Below, piece by piece: positions 17,665 through 27,379 of a stretch of DNA of 53,283 bases. Under the pieces are notes generated by a model that saw only the letters and a list, made by a program, of their open reading frames with translations, had not been told where the DNA came from and made no database searches. A program made the translations under genes and the position numbers. This DNA comes from Mizugakiibacter sediminis. Lineage in GTDB: Bacteria > Pseudomonadota > Gammaproteobacteria > Xanthomonadales > Rhodanobacteraceae. The first letter of the stretch is position 1. Each line of letters opens with the position of its first letter. The stretch spans positions 1-53,283 of the forward strand of contig NZ_DF970151.1 in the NCBI RefSeq assembly GCF_000953855.2. Reading direction: 5' to 3'.

Positions 17665-19380
17665 TCACGACGCCGCGGCCGTCGCCTCGAACAGCGCCAG
17701 CACGGCGGCGCGGTCGAGCGCGCGGCTCTCGCTCTCGTCGCGGCGGCGGTATTCGAACGTGCCGGCGGCGACGCCGCGCTCGCTGACCACGACGCGGTGC
17801 GGGATGCCGATCAGCTCGATGTCGGCGAACATCGCGCCGGGGCGCAGGCCGCGGTCGTCCAGGGCGACGTCCACGCCGCGCGCCAGCAAGTCGCGGTACA
17901 GGCCCTCGGCGGCCTCGGCCACCTTCGCGTCGTTCTTCGGATTGATCACGCAGATCGCGGCGCGCCACGGCGCCATCGCTTCCGGCCAGACGATGCCGGC
18001 GTCGTCGTGGTTCTGCTCGATCGCCGCGGCGACGATGCGGCTGACGCCGATGCCGTAGCATCCCATGTACATGACGCGCGCCTTGCCCTGCTCGTCGAGC
18101 ACGCTGGCGCCCATCGCCTCGGCGTATTTCTGGCCGAGCTGGAACACGTGGCCGACTTCGATGCCGCGCGCGATCGACAGCGTGCCGCGTCCGTCGGGCG
18201 AGGGGTCGCCCTCGACCACCTTGCGCAGGTCGGCGACGCGCGTGACGCGCGCATCGCGCTCCCAGTTCGCGCCGCGGTAGTGCGTGTCGTCGGCGTTGCC
18301 GCCGCAGACGAAGTCGGCGAGCGCGGCGGCGCTGCGGTCGACGATCACCGGGATCGCCTCCGGCAGGCCGACCGGGCCGATGAAGCCGGGGCGCGTGCCG
18401 GTGGCGGCGACGATCTCAGCCTCGCCCGCCAGCACCGACTCGCCGGGCAGCTCGGGCAGCTTCGCCGCCTTGATCTCGTTGAGCTCGTGGTCGCCGCGCA
18501 GGCACAGCGCGACCAAGCCCTCGCGGCCGCGCACCAGGATGGTCTTCAGCACGCGCTGCGCGGGGATGCCGAAATGCGCGCTGACGTCCTCGACCGTGCG
18601 CACGCCCGGCGTGGGCACGCGCTCCAGCGCGGCGGCGGGCGCGGGGCGCGGCGCCGCCGGCGCCAGCGCCTCGGCCAGTTCGACGTTGGCCGCGTAGTCG
18701 GAGCCGCTGGCGAAGGCGATGGCGTCCTCGCCGGAGTCGGCGAGCACGTGGAATTCGTGGCTGGCGTTGCCGCCGATCGCGCCGGTGTCCGCCTGCACGG
18801 CGCGGAACTTCAGGCCGAGCCGGGTGAAGATGCGCGCGTAGGCGTCGTACATCACGCGGTAGGTGCGGTCCATGCACTCGGCCGTCAGGTGGAACGAGTA
18901 CGCGTCCTTCATCAGGAACTCGCGCGCGCGCATCACGCCGAAGCGCGGGCGGATCTCGTCGCGGAACTTGGTCTGGATCTGGTAGAAGTTGACCGGCAGC
19001 TGCCGGTAGCTCTTCAGCTCGTTGCGCGCGAAGTCGGTGACCACTTCCTCGTGCGTGGGGCCGTAGCAGAACTCGCCGTCCTTGCGGTCCCTGATCTTCA
19101 GCAGCTGGCCGCCGAACTTCTGCCAGCGGCCGGTTTCCTCCCACAGCTCCTTCGGCTGGATCGAGGGCATCAGCATCTCGATCGCGCCGGCGCGGTCCAT
19201 CTCCTCGCGCACCACGCGTTCGACGCGGCGCAGCACGCGCAGGCCGAGCGGCGTCCAGGTGTAGATGCCGGCGGCGAGCTTGCGGATCATCCCGGCGCGC
19301 AGCATCAGCCGGTGGCTGACGATTTCCGCATCGGCGGGGACTTCCTTGACGGTGGCGATATGGAACTGGCTGAGGCGCAT
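17665..19380 (-). CDS. proS: Prolyl-tRNA synthetase, bacterial type with editing domain
   Basis: This 571-residue class II aminoacyl-tRNA synthetase charges tRNA-Pro. The catalytic domain begins the protein ([19 protein letters not shown]). Motif 2 and 3 regions are recognisable ([20 protein letters not shown] and [20 protein letters not shown]). The inserted editing domain, about residues 230-400, removes Ala mischarged onto tRNA-Pro; it contains VLKTILVRG and [15 protein letters not shown]. The anticodon-binding domain ends the protein. Length and order match the E. coli form (572 residues). It stands alone on the minus strand with a DUF4124 gene upstream, a neighbourhood common in Xanthomonadales. 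Confidence 0.97.
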   Translation of the reverse strand: MRLSQFHIATVKEVPADAEIVSHRLMLRAGMIRKLAAGIYTWTPLGLRVLRRVERVVREEMDRAGAIEMLMPSIQPKELWEETGRWQKFGGQLLKIRDRKDGEFCYGPTHEEVVTDFARNELKSYRQLPVNFYQIQTKFRDEIRPRFGVMRAREFLMKDAYSFHLTAECMDRTYRVMYDAYARIFTRLGLKFRAVQADTGAIGGNASHEFHVLADSGEDAIAFASGSDYAANVELAEALAPAAPRPAPAAALERVPTPGVRTVEDVSAHFGIPAQRVLKTILVRGREGLVALCLRGDHELNEIKAAKLPELPGESVLAGEAEIVAATGTRPGFIGPVGLPEAIPVIVDRSAAALADFVCGGNADDTHYRGANWERDARVTRVADLRKVVEGDPSPDGRGTLSIARGIEVGHVFQLGQKYAEAMGASVLDEQGKARVMYMGCYGIGVSRIVAAAIEQNHDDAGIVWPEAMAPWRAAICVINPKNDAKVAEAAEGLYRDLLARGVDVALDDRGLRPGAMFADIELIGIPHRVVVSERGVAAGTFEYRRRDESESRALDRAAVLALFEATAAAS

Positions 19381-19485
19381 GGACGGTTCCGCGGCATGCG
19401 CGCGGCGCGCGCAGGAGGAAAGCGCGCGATTGTAGCGGCGCCGCCGGACGCGGCCAAACGCCGCGCCGGACCGATGGCGGCGCCC

Positions 19486-19920
19486 TCAGCGGCCGCTGCA
19501 GTAGCGCTGGTACTGGTCGCGCTCGGTGGCCAGCTCCTGGCTGCGCCGCGCGGCGTCGAGGCTCTGCTGCTTGCTGCCGTCGGCACCCATGGCCAGCGGC
19601 TGGTCGCTTTCCAGCAGCGCGATGTTCTTGCGCAGGTCGGCGCACAGCTTGGCGCGGTTGTCCGGCGTATCGGCGACGTGCGCCGTGGAGGCCGCGGCGG
19701 ACGCGGCGCCGCCGCCGGCGGCCGGCTGGGCCGGGCCGGCCGCCGGCGGCTCGGGCGCTTCCACGCCGGCGCCTTCCACGCGCACGCGGCTGTAGCGCGC
19801 GCCCTGGGGCGGCGGCGAATCCGAGTAGTGGACCGTGCCCTTGGCGTCGGTCCACTTGTAGACCTGCCCGGCGAAGGCGGGCAGGGCGAGCATCAGGGCG
19901 ATGGGCAGCAGCCTGCGCAT
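19486..19920 (-). CDS. DUF4124-family secreted protein
   Basis: The protein has 144 residues. A signal peptide (LLPIALMLALPAFA) is followed at once by the DUF4124 signature QVYKWTDAKGTVHYSDSPP, a short beta domain with conserved W and Y residues. A Pro/Ala-rich linker (about 55-85) and an Arg/Gln-rich C-terminal helix follow. Two cysteines lie in the last 60 residues. The domain is widespread in periplasmic proteins of Beta- and Gammaproteobacteria, but its function is not known. I use the ATG at 19920; a GTG one codon earlier is equally near the GGAG ribosome site. It reads toward proS but is separated from it by 105 nt. Confidence 0.85.
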   Translation of the reverse strand: MRRLLPIALMLALPAFAGQVYKWTDAKGTVHYSDSPPPQGARYSRVRVEGAGVEAPEPPAAGPAQPAAGGGAASAAASTAHVADTPDNRAKLCADLRKNIALLESDQPLAMGADGSKQQSLDAARRSQELATERDQYQRYCSGR

Positions 19921-20013
19921 CACGGGTCTCCTCCTCGTCAGTGCGGCTGCGGCCGCGGACCCCCGTGTGTCCGGATACTACCCCACGCGGCCGGGCCGGG
20001 GCGTGGCATGGTT

Positions 20014-20019
20014 TACACT
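20014..20019 (+). promoter_or_regulatory. -10-like element before pssA
   Basis: TACACT at 20014-20019 lies 28 nt before the pssA start, in the divergent gap between DUF4124 and pssA. No clear -35 box is at the proper distance, so the call is weak. Confidence 0.35.
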
Positions 20020-20046
20020 TGTGGCGGCTCCGTCACGGGATCCGGC

Positions 20047-20835
20047 ATGACCGCCACCGCACCGACGCCCGCCCGCCCGCGGCGCGGCATCTACCTGCTG
20101 CCCAACCTGTTCACCACCGGCGCGATGTTCGCCGGCTTCTACGCGATCGTCGCCGCGATCGGCGGCCGTTACACCGACGCCGCCATCGCCGTGTTCGTGG
20201 CCGGCCTGCTCGACGGCCTGGACGGCCGCATCGCCCGCCTGACCCACACGCAGAGCGAGTTCGGCGTGCAGTACGACTCGCTCTCCGACCTGGTCAGCTT
20301 CGGCCTGGCGCCGGCGCTGGTGCTCTACACCTGGTCGCTGGCCGGGCTGAAGGACTACGGCCCGCTGTGGGGCAAGATCGGCTGGGCGGCCGCCTTCATC
20401 TATGCCGCCTGCGCGGCGCTGCGGCTGGCGCGCTTCAACACCCAGGTGGGCGTGGTCGACAAGCGCTATTTCCAGGGCCTGGCCAGTCCGGCCGCGGCCG
20501 GGCTGTGCATGGCCTTCGTGTGGTCGGCCGAAAACAGCGGCTTCAGCGGCGCCGACGTCTGCTTCTTCACGCCGTTCCTGGCGGTGGCGGCCGGCCTGCT
20601 GATGGTCAGCCGCATCCGCTACTTCAGCTTCAAGAGCTGGCCGGTCAGCGAGCGCGTGCCGTTCCTGTGGATCATCGCCGTGGTGCTGATCCTGGTGCTG
20701 CTGGCGGTGGATACCGCGCGCGTGCTGCTGGGCATGGGCGTGGCCTACGTGCTGTCCGGCCCGATCGTCACGCTGTGGGGCCTGCGCAGCTCGCGCCGCC
20801 GCCTGCGCGGGCCGCGCGGCGAGCCGCCGGCCTGA
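20047..20835 (+). CDS. pssA: CDP-diacylglycerol-serine O-phosphatidyltransferase
   Basis: The protein has 262 residues and is an integral membrane enzyme that joins CDP-diacylglycerol and serine to phosphatidylserine, the precursor of phosphatidylethanolamine. The CDP-alcohol phosphotransferase motif is exact: D59-G60-x2-A63-R64-x8-G73-x3-D77-x3-D81 within LDGRIARLTHTQSEFGVQYD. About seven to eight hydrophobic helices surround it. This is the membrane-embedded type II enzyme (as in Bacillus), not the E. coli peripheral PssA. Two plus-strand genes follow closely (candidate holD, rimI), giving a probable three-gene operon. Confidence 0.93.
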   Translation: MTATAPTPARPRRGIYLLPNLFTTGAMFAGFYAIVAAIGGRYTDAAIAVFVAGLLDGLDGRIARLTHTQSEFGVQYDSLSDLVSFGLAPALVLYTWSLAGLKDYGPLWGKIGWAAAFIYAACAALRLARFNTQVGVVDKRYFQGLASPAAAGLCMAFVWSAENSGFSGADVCFFTPFLAVAAGLLMVSRIRYFSFKSWPVSERVPFLWIIAVVLILVLLAVDTARVLLGMGVAYVLSGPIVTLWGLRSSRRRLRGPRGEPPA

Positions 20836-20848
20836 GGAGCGCGTCCGC

Positions 20849-21346
20849 ATGCAGGCCGCCGTCCGTCCCGCCGCCGACCCTGCCGCCCGCCGCGGCGCGC
20901 TGCTGCGGGCGCTGGGGCTGACGCCGTATCGCCTGCGCGCCGCCGCGCCGGCGATGCAGGCGGCCGCCGAACCCGCCGCCGCTGCATCCGCCACGGTGCC
21001 TGCCGCCACGCGCCTCGCCGTGGTGCTGCCCGCGGCCGTGCTCGAGACGCCGCGCCAGCGCGCGCTGGTCGACGCGGCGCTGGCCTGGCTCGGCGCCGGC
21101 GCCGACGACATCGCCTGGCTGCCGGTGCGCAACGGCGCGTCGATCGCGCCGCCGCCGCAACTGCCCGCCTACCTCGTGTTCGGCGAGGCGCAGGCGCTGG
21201 GCCGCGAACTGCCGGCGGCCGCGCAGGCGCGGGCGACGATCGCGCTGGCCGACACGCCGGCCGAGCTGCTCGCGCAGCCGGCGCGCAAGCGCGAGCTGTG
21301 GCGCGCGCTGAAGACGCTGCGGCGCGCGTTGCGCGGGGACGGCTGA
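20849..21346 (+). CDS. Candidate DNA polymerase III psi subunit (HolD-like)
   Basis: The protein has 165 residues. I think it is a diverged psi subunit, which tethers the clamp loader to single-strand-binding protein through chi. The layout fits: an N-terminal RRGALLRALGLTPYRLR like the psi WQLQQLGITQWSLR start, a Rossmann-like middle (TRLAVVLPAAVLETPRQRAL, then DDIAWLPV), and an end with LLAQPARKRELWRALKTL like the psi LRANPTARAALWQQI. The strongest support is position, since it directly precedes rimI as holD does in E. coli. An Ala/Pro-rich insert occupies about 30-55. It starts 13 nt after pssA and its stop is one base before the rimI GTG. Confidence 0.6.
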   Translation: MQAAVRPAADPAARRGALLRALGLTPYRLRAAAPAMQAAAEPAAAASATVPAATRLAVVLPAAVLETPRQRALVDAALAWLGAGADDIAWLPVRNGASIAPPPQLPAYLVFGEAQALGRELPAAAQARATIALADTPAELLAQPARKRELWRALKTLRRALRGDG

Positions 21347-21347
21347 C

Positions 21348-21827
21348 GTGGCCGCGGTCGTCGCGTCGGGTATGCCCGAACTGCGCGCGATGCGCCGCGA
21401 CGATCTCGCGCAGGTGGCGGCGATCGAGGCCGCCGCCTACGAATTCCCCTGGACGCCCGGCATCTTCCGCGACTGCCTCAACGCCGGCTACAGCTGCTGG
21501 GTGCTGGCCGACGGCACGCGCGTGATCGGCTACGGCATCCTCTCGGTGGCCGCCGGCGAGGCGCACGTGCTGAACGTGTGCGTGACGCCGGCCGAGCAGG
21601 GCAGGGGCCACGGTCGCCGCCTGCTGCAGCGGCTGATCGACCTCGCGCGCTGGCACGGCGCCGAGCGCGTGTTCCTCGAGGTGCGCCCGTCCAACGCGCA
21701 CGCCATCGCCATGTACGAGCGCGCCGGCTTCAACGAGATCGGCCGCCGTCCCAACTACTACCCCGCCGCCCGCGGCCGCGAGGACGCGATCGTGATGGCG
21801 ATGGAGCTGCTGCCGCCGGACGCGTGA
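21348..21827 (+). CDS. rimI: Ribosomal protein bS18 N-alpha-acetyltransferase
   Basis: This 159-residue GNAT-fold enzyme transfers acetyl from acetyl-CoA to the N-terminus of ribosomal protein S18. The acetyl-CoA loop is EQGRGHGRRLLQRL, preceded by the strand HVLNVCVTPA, and followed by FLEVRPSNAHAIAMYERAGF, which is highly typical of RimI. The start is a GTG at 21348 one base after the holD-like stop; an ATG at 21372 (PELRAMRR) is an alternative and would give 151 residues. It is convergent with valS, whose stop is only three bases away. Confidence 0.9.
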   Translation: MAAVVASGMPELRAMRRDDLAQVAAIEAAAYEFPWTPGIFRDCLNAGYSCWVLADGTRVIGYGILSVAAGEAHVLNVCVTPAEQGRGHGRRLLQRLIDLARWHGAERVFLEVRPSNAHAIAMYERAGFNEIGRRPNYYPAARGREDAIVMAMELLPPDA

Positions 21828-21830
21828 CGA

Positions 21831-24644
21831 CTACAGTGCCGCCAGCCGCGCCGCCTGCTCGCGCAGACCGGCCAGGGCGGCGGTGAAGTCGGCGAGGCGC
21901 CGCTGCTCCTGCTCGACCACCGCGGCGGGCGCGTTCTGCACGAAGTTGGCGTTGCCGAGCTTGCCGTTGCATTTGGCGATCTCGGCCTCGACGCGCCTGA
22001 TCTCCTTGTCCAGGCGCGCGCGCTCGGCGCCGACGTCGATCAGCCCGGCCAGCGGGATCAGCACGCGCAGCTCGCCGACGATCGCCACCGCGCTGGCCGG
22101 CTCGGCCTCGCGGTCGTCCAGCCAGCGCTGCGTCTCGATGCGGCCGAGGAAGCCGATCTGCGGCGCGAACTTGGCCGCGCGCAGGTGGTCGTCGGCGCTG
22201 CCGCCGGCGAACAGCAGCGGGATGGCGCGGCCGGGCGTGATGTTCATCTCGCCGCGGATGCGGCGGATGCCGGTCAGCACCGCCTTCAGCCACTGGATCT
22301 CGGCCTCGGCGGAGGCGTCGGCGGCGATCGCGCCGGCCTCGGGATAGGGCTGCAGCATCACCGTGTCGCCGGCGATGCCGAGCTTCGGCGCGACTTCCTG
22401 CCAGATTTCCTCGGTGACGAACGGGATCAGCGGGTGCAGCGCGCGCAGCAGCGTCTCCAGCGCGTACAGCAGGGTGTGGCGCGTCGAATCGGCGGCGGCG
22501 CGGTCGGTGCCGTTCAGGGCCGGCTTGGCCAGCTCCAGGAACCAGTCGCAGAACTCGTTCCAGGTGAACTCGTACAGCGCCTGCGCGACCAGATCGAAGC
22601 GGTAGGCGACGAACTGCGCGTGCACCTCGGTGAGCGTGCGCGCCAGCCGCGCCAGGATCCAGCGCTCGGCTTCGGTGACGGCGGCCGGGACGACGCCCCC
22701 TTGCGCCCTGCGGCCGCCTTCCCCCGCGGGCGGGGGAAGGGCGAAGTCCGCGCAGTTCATCAGCACGAAGCGCGCGGCGTTCCACAGCTTGTTGCAGAAG
22801 TTCCGGTAGCCGCCGCAGCGGTCGAGGTCGAACTTGATGTCGCGGCCGTGCGTGGCCAGCGAAGCGAAGGTGAAGCGCAGCGCGTCGGCGCCGAAGGCCG
22901 GGATGCCGTCGGGGAATTCCCTGCGCGTGGCCGCCTCGATCTTCTTCGCCATCTGCGGCTGCATCAGGCCGGAGGTGCGCTTGGCCACCAGCGACTCGAG
23001 GTCGATGCCGTCGATCAGGTCGATCGGGTCGAGGATGTTGCCCTTCGACTTCGACATCTTCTGGCCGTCCTTGTCGCGGACGAGACCGGTGATGTAGACG
23101 TCGCGGAACGGCACGCGGCCGGTGAAGTGGTCCGTCATCATGATCATGCGGGCCACCCAGAAGAAGATGATGTCGAAGCCGGTGACCAGCACCGAACTCG
23201 GCAGGTAGCGCTCGAAGCCGTACTTCGCCATCGCGGCAGGTTCGGGCCAGCCCAGCGTCGAGTGCGACCACAGCGCCGAGCTGAACCAGGTTTCCAGCAC
23301 GTCCTCCTCGCGTCGCAGGGTGGGCCGCTGGCCGCCGTGGCGCGCCGCCGCCTGCGCCAGCGCCTCTTCCTCGCTGCGGGCGACGTAGACGTTGCCGGCT
23401 TCGTCGTACCACGCCGGGATGCGATGGCCCCACCAGAGCTGCCGGCTGATGCACCAGTCCTGGATGTTGGCCAGCCAGTGCCGGTAGGTGCTGACCCAGT
23501 TCTCCGGCACGAAGCGCACGCTGCCGTTCTCGACCAGCTCGAGGCCGCGCTCGGCGAGGCCGTCCATCTTCACGAACCACTGCCAGGTGAGGTACGGCTC
23601 GATCACCTGTCCGGTGCGGTCGCCGCGCGGCACCATCAGCTTGTGCTTCTTCTCCTCGACCAGCAGGCCGGCGGCGGCGAGGTCGGCGAGGATCGCCTTG
23701 CGCGCCTCGTAGCGGTCGAGGCCGCGGTACTTGGCCGGCGCGGCGTCGTTGATCCTCGCGTCGTCGGTGAAGATGTTCAGCAGCGGCAGCGGGTGGCGCT
23801 GGCCCACCGCGTAGTCGTTGAAGTCGTGCGCCGGCGTGACCTTGACCACGCCGGTGCCGAAGTCGCGGTCGACATAGTCGTCGGCGATGATCGGGATCTC
23901 CCGATCGGCGAGCGGCAGGCGCACGCGCTTGCCGACCAGGTGCGCGTAGCGTTCGTCCTGCGGATGCACCATCACGGCGACGTCGCCCAGCATGGTCTCC
24001 GGGCGCGTGGTGGCGACCACCAGCTGCCCCGAGCCGTCGGCCAGCGGGTAGGCGATCGACCACAGCTTGCCGTCCTCCTCCTCGTTGACCACCTCGAGGT
24101 CGGAGATCGCGGTCTTCAGCACCGGATCCCAGTTGACCAGGCGCTGGCCGCGGTAGATCAGCCCTTCCTCGTACAGCCGCACGAAGGTCTCGACCACGGC
24201 GCGCGACAGGCCTTCGTCCATGGTGAAACGCTCGCGGCTCCAGTCGCCGGACACGCCGAGGCGGCGCATCTGCCGGCCGATGGTGTCGCCGGACTGCGCC
24301 TTCCACTGCCAGATGCGCTCGACGAACTGCTCGCGGGTGAAGTCGTTGCGGGACTTGCCTTCGGCGGCGAGCTGGCGCGTCACCACCATCTCGGTGGCGA
24401 TGCCGGCGTGGTCGGTGCCGAGCTGCCACAGCGTGTCGTAGCCGCGCATGCGGTGATAGCGGATCAGCGTGTCCATGATGGTGTGCTGGAACGCGTGACC
24501 CATGTGCAGCGTGCCGGTGACGTTCGGCGGCGGCAGCATGATGCAGTAGGGCTGGCCCGTGCCGGACGGCTTGAAGTAGCCGTGCTGTTCCCAGCGGGCG
24601 TACCACTTCGACTCGATCGGGGCGGGCTCGAAACTCTTGTCCAT
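21831..24644 (-). CDS. valS: Valyl-tRNA synthetase
   Basis: This 937-residue class I synthetase charges tRNA-Val. The HIGH box is [14 protein letters not shown] near residue 40, the KMSKS box is KMSKSKGN near residue 540, and the editing (CP1) domain lies between them. The C-terminus is a coiled-coil tRNA arm ([18 protein letters not shown]). One oddity is an Arg/Gly/Pro-rich insert, about residues 630-650 ([15 protein letters not shown]), encoded by a palindromic DNA element (22717-22740) just before the anticodon domain [10 protein letters not shown]. The frame is kept, so the enzyme should work. Confidence 0.96.
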   Translation of the reverse strand: MDKSFEPAPIESKWYARWEQHGYFKPSGTGQPYCIMLPPPNVTGTLHMGHAFQHTIMDTLIRYHRMRGYDTLWQLGTDHAGIATEMVVTRQLAAEGKSRNDFTREQFVERIWQWKAQSGDTIGRQMRRLGVSGDWSRERFTMDEGLSRAVVETFVRLYEEGLIYRGQRLVNWDPVLKTAISDLEVVNEEEDGKLWSIAYPLADGSGQLVVATTRPETMLGDVAVMVHPQDERYAHLVGKRVRLPLADREIPIIADDYVDRDFGTGVVKVTPAHDFNDYAVGQRHPLPLLNIFTDDARINDAAPAKYRGLDRYEARKAILADLAAAGLLVEEKKHKLMVPRGDRTGQVIEPYLTWQWFVKMDGLAERGLELVENGSVRFVPENWVSTYRHWLANIQDWCISRQLWWGHRIPAWYDEAGNVYVARSEEEALAQAAARHGGQRPTLRREEDVLETWFSSALWSHSTLGWPEPAAMAKYGFERYLPSSVLVTGFDIIFFWVARMIMMTDHFTGRVPFRDVYITGLVRDKDGQKMSKSKGNILDPIDLIDGIDLESLVAKRTSGLMQPQMAKKIEAATRREFPDGIPAFGADALRFTFASLATHGRDIKFDLDRCGGYRNFCNKLWNAARFVLMNCADFALPPPAGEGGRRAQGGVVPAAVTEAERWILARLARTLTEVHAQFVAYRFDLVAQALYEFTWNEFCDWFLELAKPALNGTDRAAADSTRHTLLYALETLLRALHPLIPFVTEEIWQEVAPKLGIAGDTVMLQPYPEAGAIAADASAEAEIQWLKAVLTGIRRIRGEMNITPGRAIPLLFAGGSADDHLRAAKFAPQIGFLGRIETQRWLDDREAEPASAVAIVGELRVLIPLAGLIDVGAERARLDKEIRRVEAEIAKCNGKLGNANFVQNAPAAVVEQEQRRLADFTAALAGLREQAARLAAL
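22717..22740. repeat. Palindromic element inserted in frame within valS
   Basis: CCTTCCCCCGC and GCGGGGGAAGG form an 11-bp perfect stem around GG, flanked by further C/G-rich sequence (22696-22745). It is translated as the Pro/Gly/Arg insert of ValS. It resembles the extragenic palindromes of gammaproteobacteria, and it has entered a coding region without breaking the frame. Confidence 0.7.
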
Positions 24645-24758
24645 GCGTGCGTGGCTGGCAGGCGCCGCGGCGGCGGCGCGCGCGAAAAGAGCGGGGAAGG
24701 GCCGATTGTACGGGGGCGCGCCGGGATGCCCAAGCGGCGGCGGGACCCGGCGCGGCGT

Positions 24759-25838
24759 CTATCCGCGCGTGCCGCGGATGCGCCGCCCGGCCTCGTGCAC
24801 GGCGTCGACCAGCGTGCGCACGTGCTCGGGCTCGACGCCGGGGGTGATGCCGTGGCCGAGGTTGAACACGTGGCCGGGATGCGCGCCGAAGTCGGCGATC
24901 GCCGCCTCGACCTCGGCGCGGATCGCCTCCGGCCGCGCCAGCAGGAGCGCCGGGTCGACGTTGCCCTGCAGCGCCACCCGCGCGCCGACGCGTGCGCGCG
25001 CCTCGCCCAGCGTGATCGTCCAGTCGAGACCGAGCGCCGCGCAGCCGGTGTCGGCCAGCGCCTCCAGATGGCCGTTGGCGCCCTTGGCGAACAGGATCAG
25101 CGGCACCGTGCGCGCCGCCGGGTCGGCGCGCAGCGCGGCGGCGACCTCTGCGTGGTAGCGCAGCGAGAACTCGCGGAACTGCGCCGGCCCCAGCAGGCCG
25201 CCCCAGGTGTCGAACACCATCAGCGCCTGCGCGCCGGCGGCGGCCTGCGCGGCGAGGTAGCGCGCCACCGCCTGCGCCACCGTGTCGAGCAGGCGGTGCA
25301 TCAGCGCCGGCTCGTTCCAGGCCAGCGCCTTGGCGCGCGCGAAGTCGCGCGAGCCTTCGCCCTCGATCATGTAGCAGGCCAGCGTCCACGGGCTGCCGGC
25401 GAAGCCGATCAGCGGCACGCGGCCGTCCAGTTCGCGGCGGATCAGGCGCACCGCGTCCATCACGTAGCGCAGCTCGGTCTCCGGATCGGGCACGTGCAGC
25501 CGCGCGATGTCGTCGGCGCCGCCGACCGGGCGCTCGAACTTCGGCCCCTCGCCGTCGGCGAAGTAGAGGCCGAGGCCCATCGCGTCGGGCACGGTGAGGA
25601 TGTCGGAGAACAGGATCGCCGCATCCAGCTCGAAGCGTGCCAGCGGCTGCAACGTCACTTCGCAGGCCAGCTCCGGCGTCTTCGCCAGGGCCAGGAAGCT
25701 GCCGGCGCGGGCGCGCGTGGCGCGGTATTCCGGCAGGTAGCGGCCGGCCTGGCGCATCAGCCAGACCGGCGTGGTGTCGGTCGGCTCGCGGCGCAGCGCG
25801 CGCAGGAAGCGGTCGTTGCGCAGGGTGTCACTGGCCAT
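24759..25838 (-). CDS. hemE: Uroporphyrinogen decarboxylase
   Basis: The protein has 359 residues. It decarboxylates the four acetate side chains of uroporphyrinogen III to give coproporphyrinogen III in haem synthesis. Both family signatures are present: [16 protein letters not shown] near residue 25 (substrate-binding arginines) and [16 protein letters not shown] near residue 145. The catalytic Asp region is AAILFSDIL, and [12 protein letters not shown] is close to the C-terminus. The start overlaps the end of the WGR gene upstream by 11 nt, so both probably belong to one transcript that begins at aroK or at the WGR gene. Confidence 0.96.
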   Translation of the reverse strand: MASDTLRNDRFLRALRREPTDTTPVWLMRQAGRYLPEYRATRARAGSFLALAKTPELACEVTLQPLARFELDAAILFSDILTVPDAMGLGLYFADGEGPKFERPVGGADDIARLHVPDPETELRYVMDAVRLIRRELDGRVPLIGFAGSPWTLACYMIEGEGSRDFARAKALAWNEPALMHRLLDTVAQAVARYLAAQAAAGAQALMVFDTWGGLLGPAQFREFSLRYHAEVAAALRADPAARTVPLILFAKGANGHLEALADTGCAALGLDWTITLGEARARVGARVALQGNVDPALLLARPEAIRAEVEAAIADFGAHPGHVFNLGHGITPGVEPEHVRTLVDAVHEAGRRIRGTRG

Positions 25839-26088
25839 GCGGCGGCTCCAGACCCTGCGCGAACATCACCTTGTAGCCGCGCTTCAGCTGCGCGTCGCGG
25901 GCGTGCTCGAAGGCATTCAGCGCGGCGTCGCGCTCCAGATAGACCTCGCGCTTCAACGAGGCGCGCCCGCCCTGCTGGCCCCACTCGCGGTACAGCGTCC
26001 AGCCGCCGAGCAGGTCCTGCTCGAGCACGAGCTGGTAGTACCGCGGCGCCTCGTCGGCGACGGGCTTGGTCTGCATGTAGATGCGCAT
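25828..26088 (-). CDS. Stand-alone WGR-domain protein
   Basis: The protein has 86 residues and is almost entirely one WGR domain. The name-giving pattern appears as [16 protein letters not shown], preceded by [16 protein letters not shown] and followed by a helix ([20 protein letters not shown]). In larger proteins (PARP type, bacterial repair and regulatory proteins) WGR domains bind nucleic acid ends, but single-domain bacterial members have no known role. The ATG at 26088 is preceded by the G-rich repeat element at 26103-26308. The stop overlaps the hemE start by 11 nt. Confidence 0.85.
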   Translation of the reverse strand: MRIYMQTKPVADEAPRYYQLVLEQDLLGGWTLYREWGQQGGRASLKREVYLERDAALNAFEHARDAQLKRGYKVMFAQGLEPPHGQ

Positions 26089-26102
26089 CGGCGAATTGTA
26101 GC

Positions 26103-26308
26103 GGGAGCGGGGAGTGGGGAGCAGGGAGCAGGGCGGAGAGAAGGGAACGGAGGGCAGGGGGTGGAGAGCGGGGCGGACAACGACATCGGTCGGTTCGGTC
26201 GGACCGTCCTCGGGGGTGGAAGGCGTGTGCGCGATGCCGGCGCCGGGGCCACTCGGCATGCGCCACGCTCTTCCCCGCTCCCTATGCCCTGCGCCCCGCT
26301 CCCTGCTC
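26103..26308. repeat. G-rich inverted-repeat element 1 (GGGAGC type)
   Basis: The left arm (26103-26133) is a run of degenerate GGGAGCA/GGGAGCG/GGGAGTG heptamers. The right arm (26271-26308) is the same kind of run in reverse complement (CCCCGCTCCC, CCCTGCTC). The middle, about 140 bases, has no gene. The right arm overlaps the end of aroB. Similar elements lie at 36808-36955 and 40244-40367. Confidence 0.7.
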
Positions 26309-27379
26309 TTCAAGCACGGCGCGCACCGCGCCCGCATCGACGCCGGCGGCGATCTCCGCGCGGCCGATGCCGCGCCAGAGGATCAGACGCAGGCGGCCGG
26401 CCTCGTTCTTCTTGTCCAGCGCCATGCGCGCCAGCAGCGCGTCGGCGCCGGCGCCGGGCGGCGCATCGACCGGCAGGCCGAGCCGCGTCAGCAGCGCGCG
26501 CAGACGTTCGGCGTCGGCCGTGCCGGCCAAGCCGAGGCGCGCCGACAGCCGCGCCGCCAGCAGCATGCCGATCGCCACCGCCTCGCCGTGCAGCAGCGTG
26601 CCGTAGCCGAGCTCCGCTTCCAGCGCATGGCCGAAGGTGTGGCCGAAGTTGAGCAGCGCGCGCTCGCCCTGCTCGGTCTCGTCGCGCGCGACCACGCCGG
26701 CCTTGCGCGCGCAGGCGTGGGCGATCGCCTCGATCAACGCGTCCGACGCGCGGCCGGCGAGCGCATCGGCGTGCGCCTCCAGCCAGGCGAAGAAGGCGGC
26801 GTCGCCCAGCGCGCCGATCTTCGCCACCTCGGCCAGACCGGCGCGGTACTCGCGCGCGGGCAGGGTGGCCAGGGTGTCGGTGTCGGCCACCACCGCGCGC
26901 GGCTGGTGGAAGGCGCCGACGAGATTCTTGCCCGCCGGCAGGTTGACCGCGGTCTTGCCGCCGACCGAGGAGTCCACCATCGCCAGCAGCGTGGTCGGCA
27001 TCTGCACGAAGTCGATGCCGCGCATCCAGCACGCCGCGGCGAAGCCGGCGAGGTCGCCGATCACGCCGCCGCCCAGCGCCAGCACGCAGGCGTCGCGGGT
27101 GGCGCCGAGCGCGGCCAGCGCATCGAACACGCGCGCGCAACTGTCCAGCGTCTTGAACGACTCGCCGTCCGGCAGCACCAGCGCGTCGTGCGCCAGCCCG
27201 GCGAGGCCGGCGCGCACGCGCTCGAGGTAGAGCGGCGCCACCGTCGCGTTCGTCACCACCAGCGCGTGGCGGCCGCGCATGCGCGCGCGCCAGCGCGCCG
27301 CGTCGCCCAGCAGGCCGGGGCCGATCCAGATCGGATAGCGGCGCGCGCCCAGCGCCACCTCGAGTTCGCGCACGCTCAC
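26282..27379 (-). CDS. aroB: 3-dehydroquinate synthase
   Basis: The protein has 365 residues. It converts DAHP to 3-dehydroquinate, the second step of the shikimate pathway. The NAD-binding loop is [16 protein letters not shown], the substrate region [20 protein letters not shown], and zinc ligands are in the Asp-Glu before [18 protein letters not shown] and in [11 protein letters not shown] chose the GTG at 27379, which overlaps the aroK stop by four bases (GTGA). The last residues (EQGAGRRA) are encoded by the right arm of repeat element 1, so the C-terminus was probably rewritten when the element arrived. Confidence 0.95.
   Translation of the reverse strand: MSVRELEVALGARRYPIWIGPGLLGDAARWRARMRGRHALVVTNATVAPLYLERVRAGLAGLAHDALVLPDGESFKTLDSCARVFDALAALGATRDACVLALGGGVIGDLAGFAAACWMRGIDFVQMPTTLLAMVDSSVGGKTAVNLPAGKNLVGAFHQPRAVVADTDTLATLPAREYRAGLAEVAKIGALGDAAFFAWLEAHADALAGRASDALIEAIAHACARKAGVVARDETEQGERALLNFGHTFGHALEAELGYGTLLHGEAVAIGMLLAARLSARLGLAGTADAERLRALLTRLGLPVDAPPGAGADALLARMALDKKNEAGRLRLILWRGIGRAEIAAGVDAGAVRAVLEEQGAGRRA

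Noticed and set aside
20006-20022. TGGCATGGTTTACACTT upstream of pssA considered as a sigma-54 promoter
   Set aside because: The first half fits, but there is no GC ten bases after the GG, so the -12 element is missing.
22185-26606. A 1473-codon plus-strand open frame across valS, hemE, the WGR gene and aroB
   Set aside because: Low-complexity Arg/Ala/Val/Gly sequence without motifs. Four clear genes are on the opposite strand.
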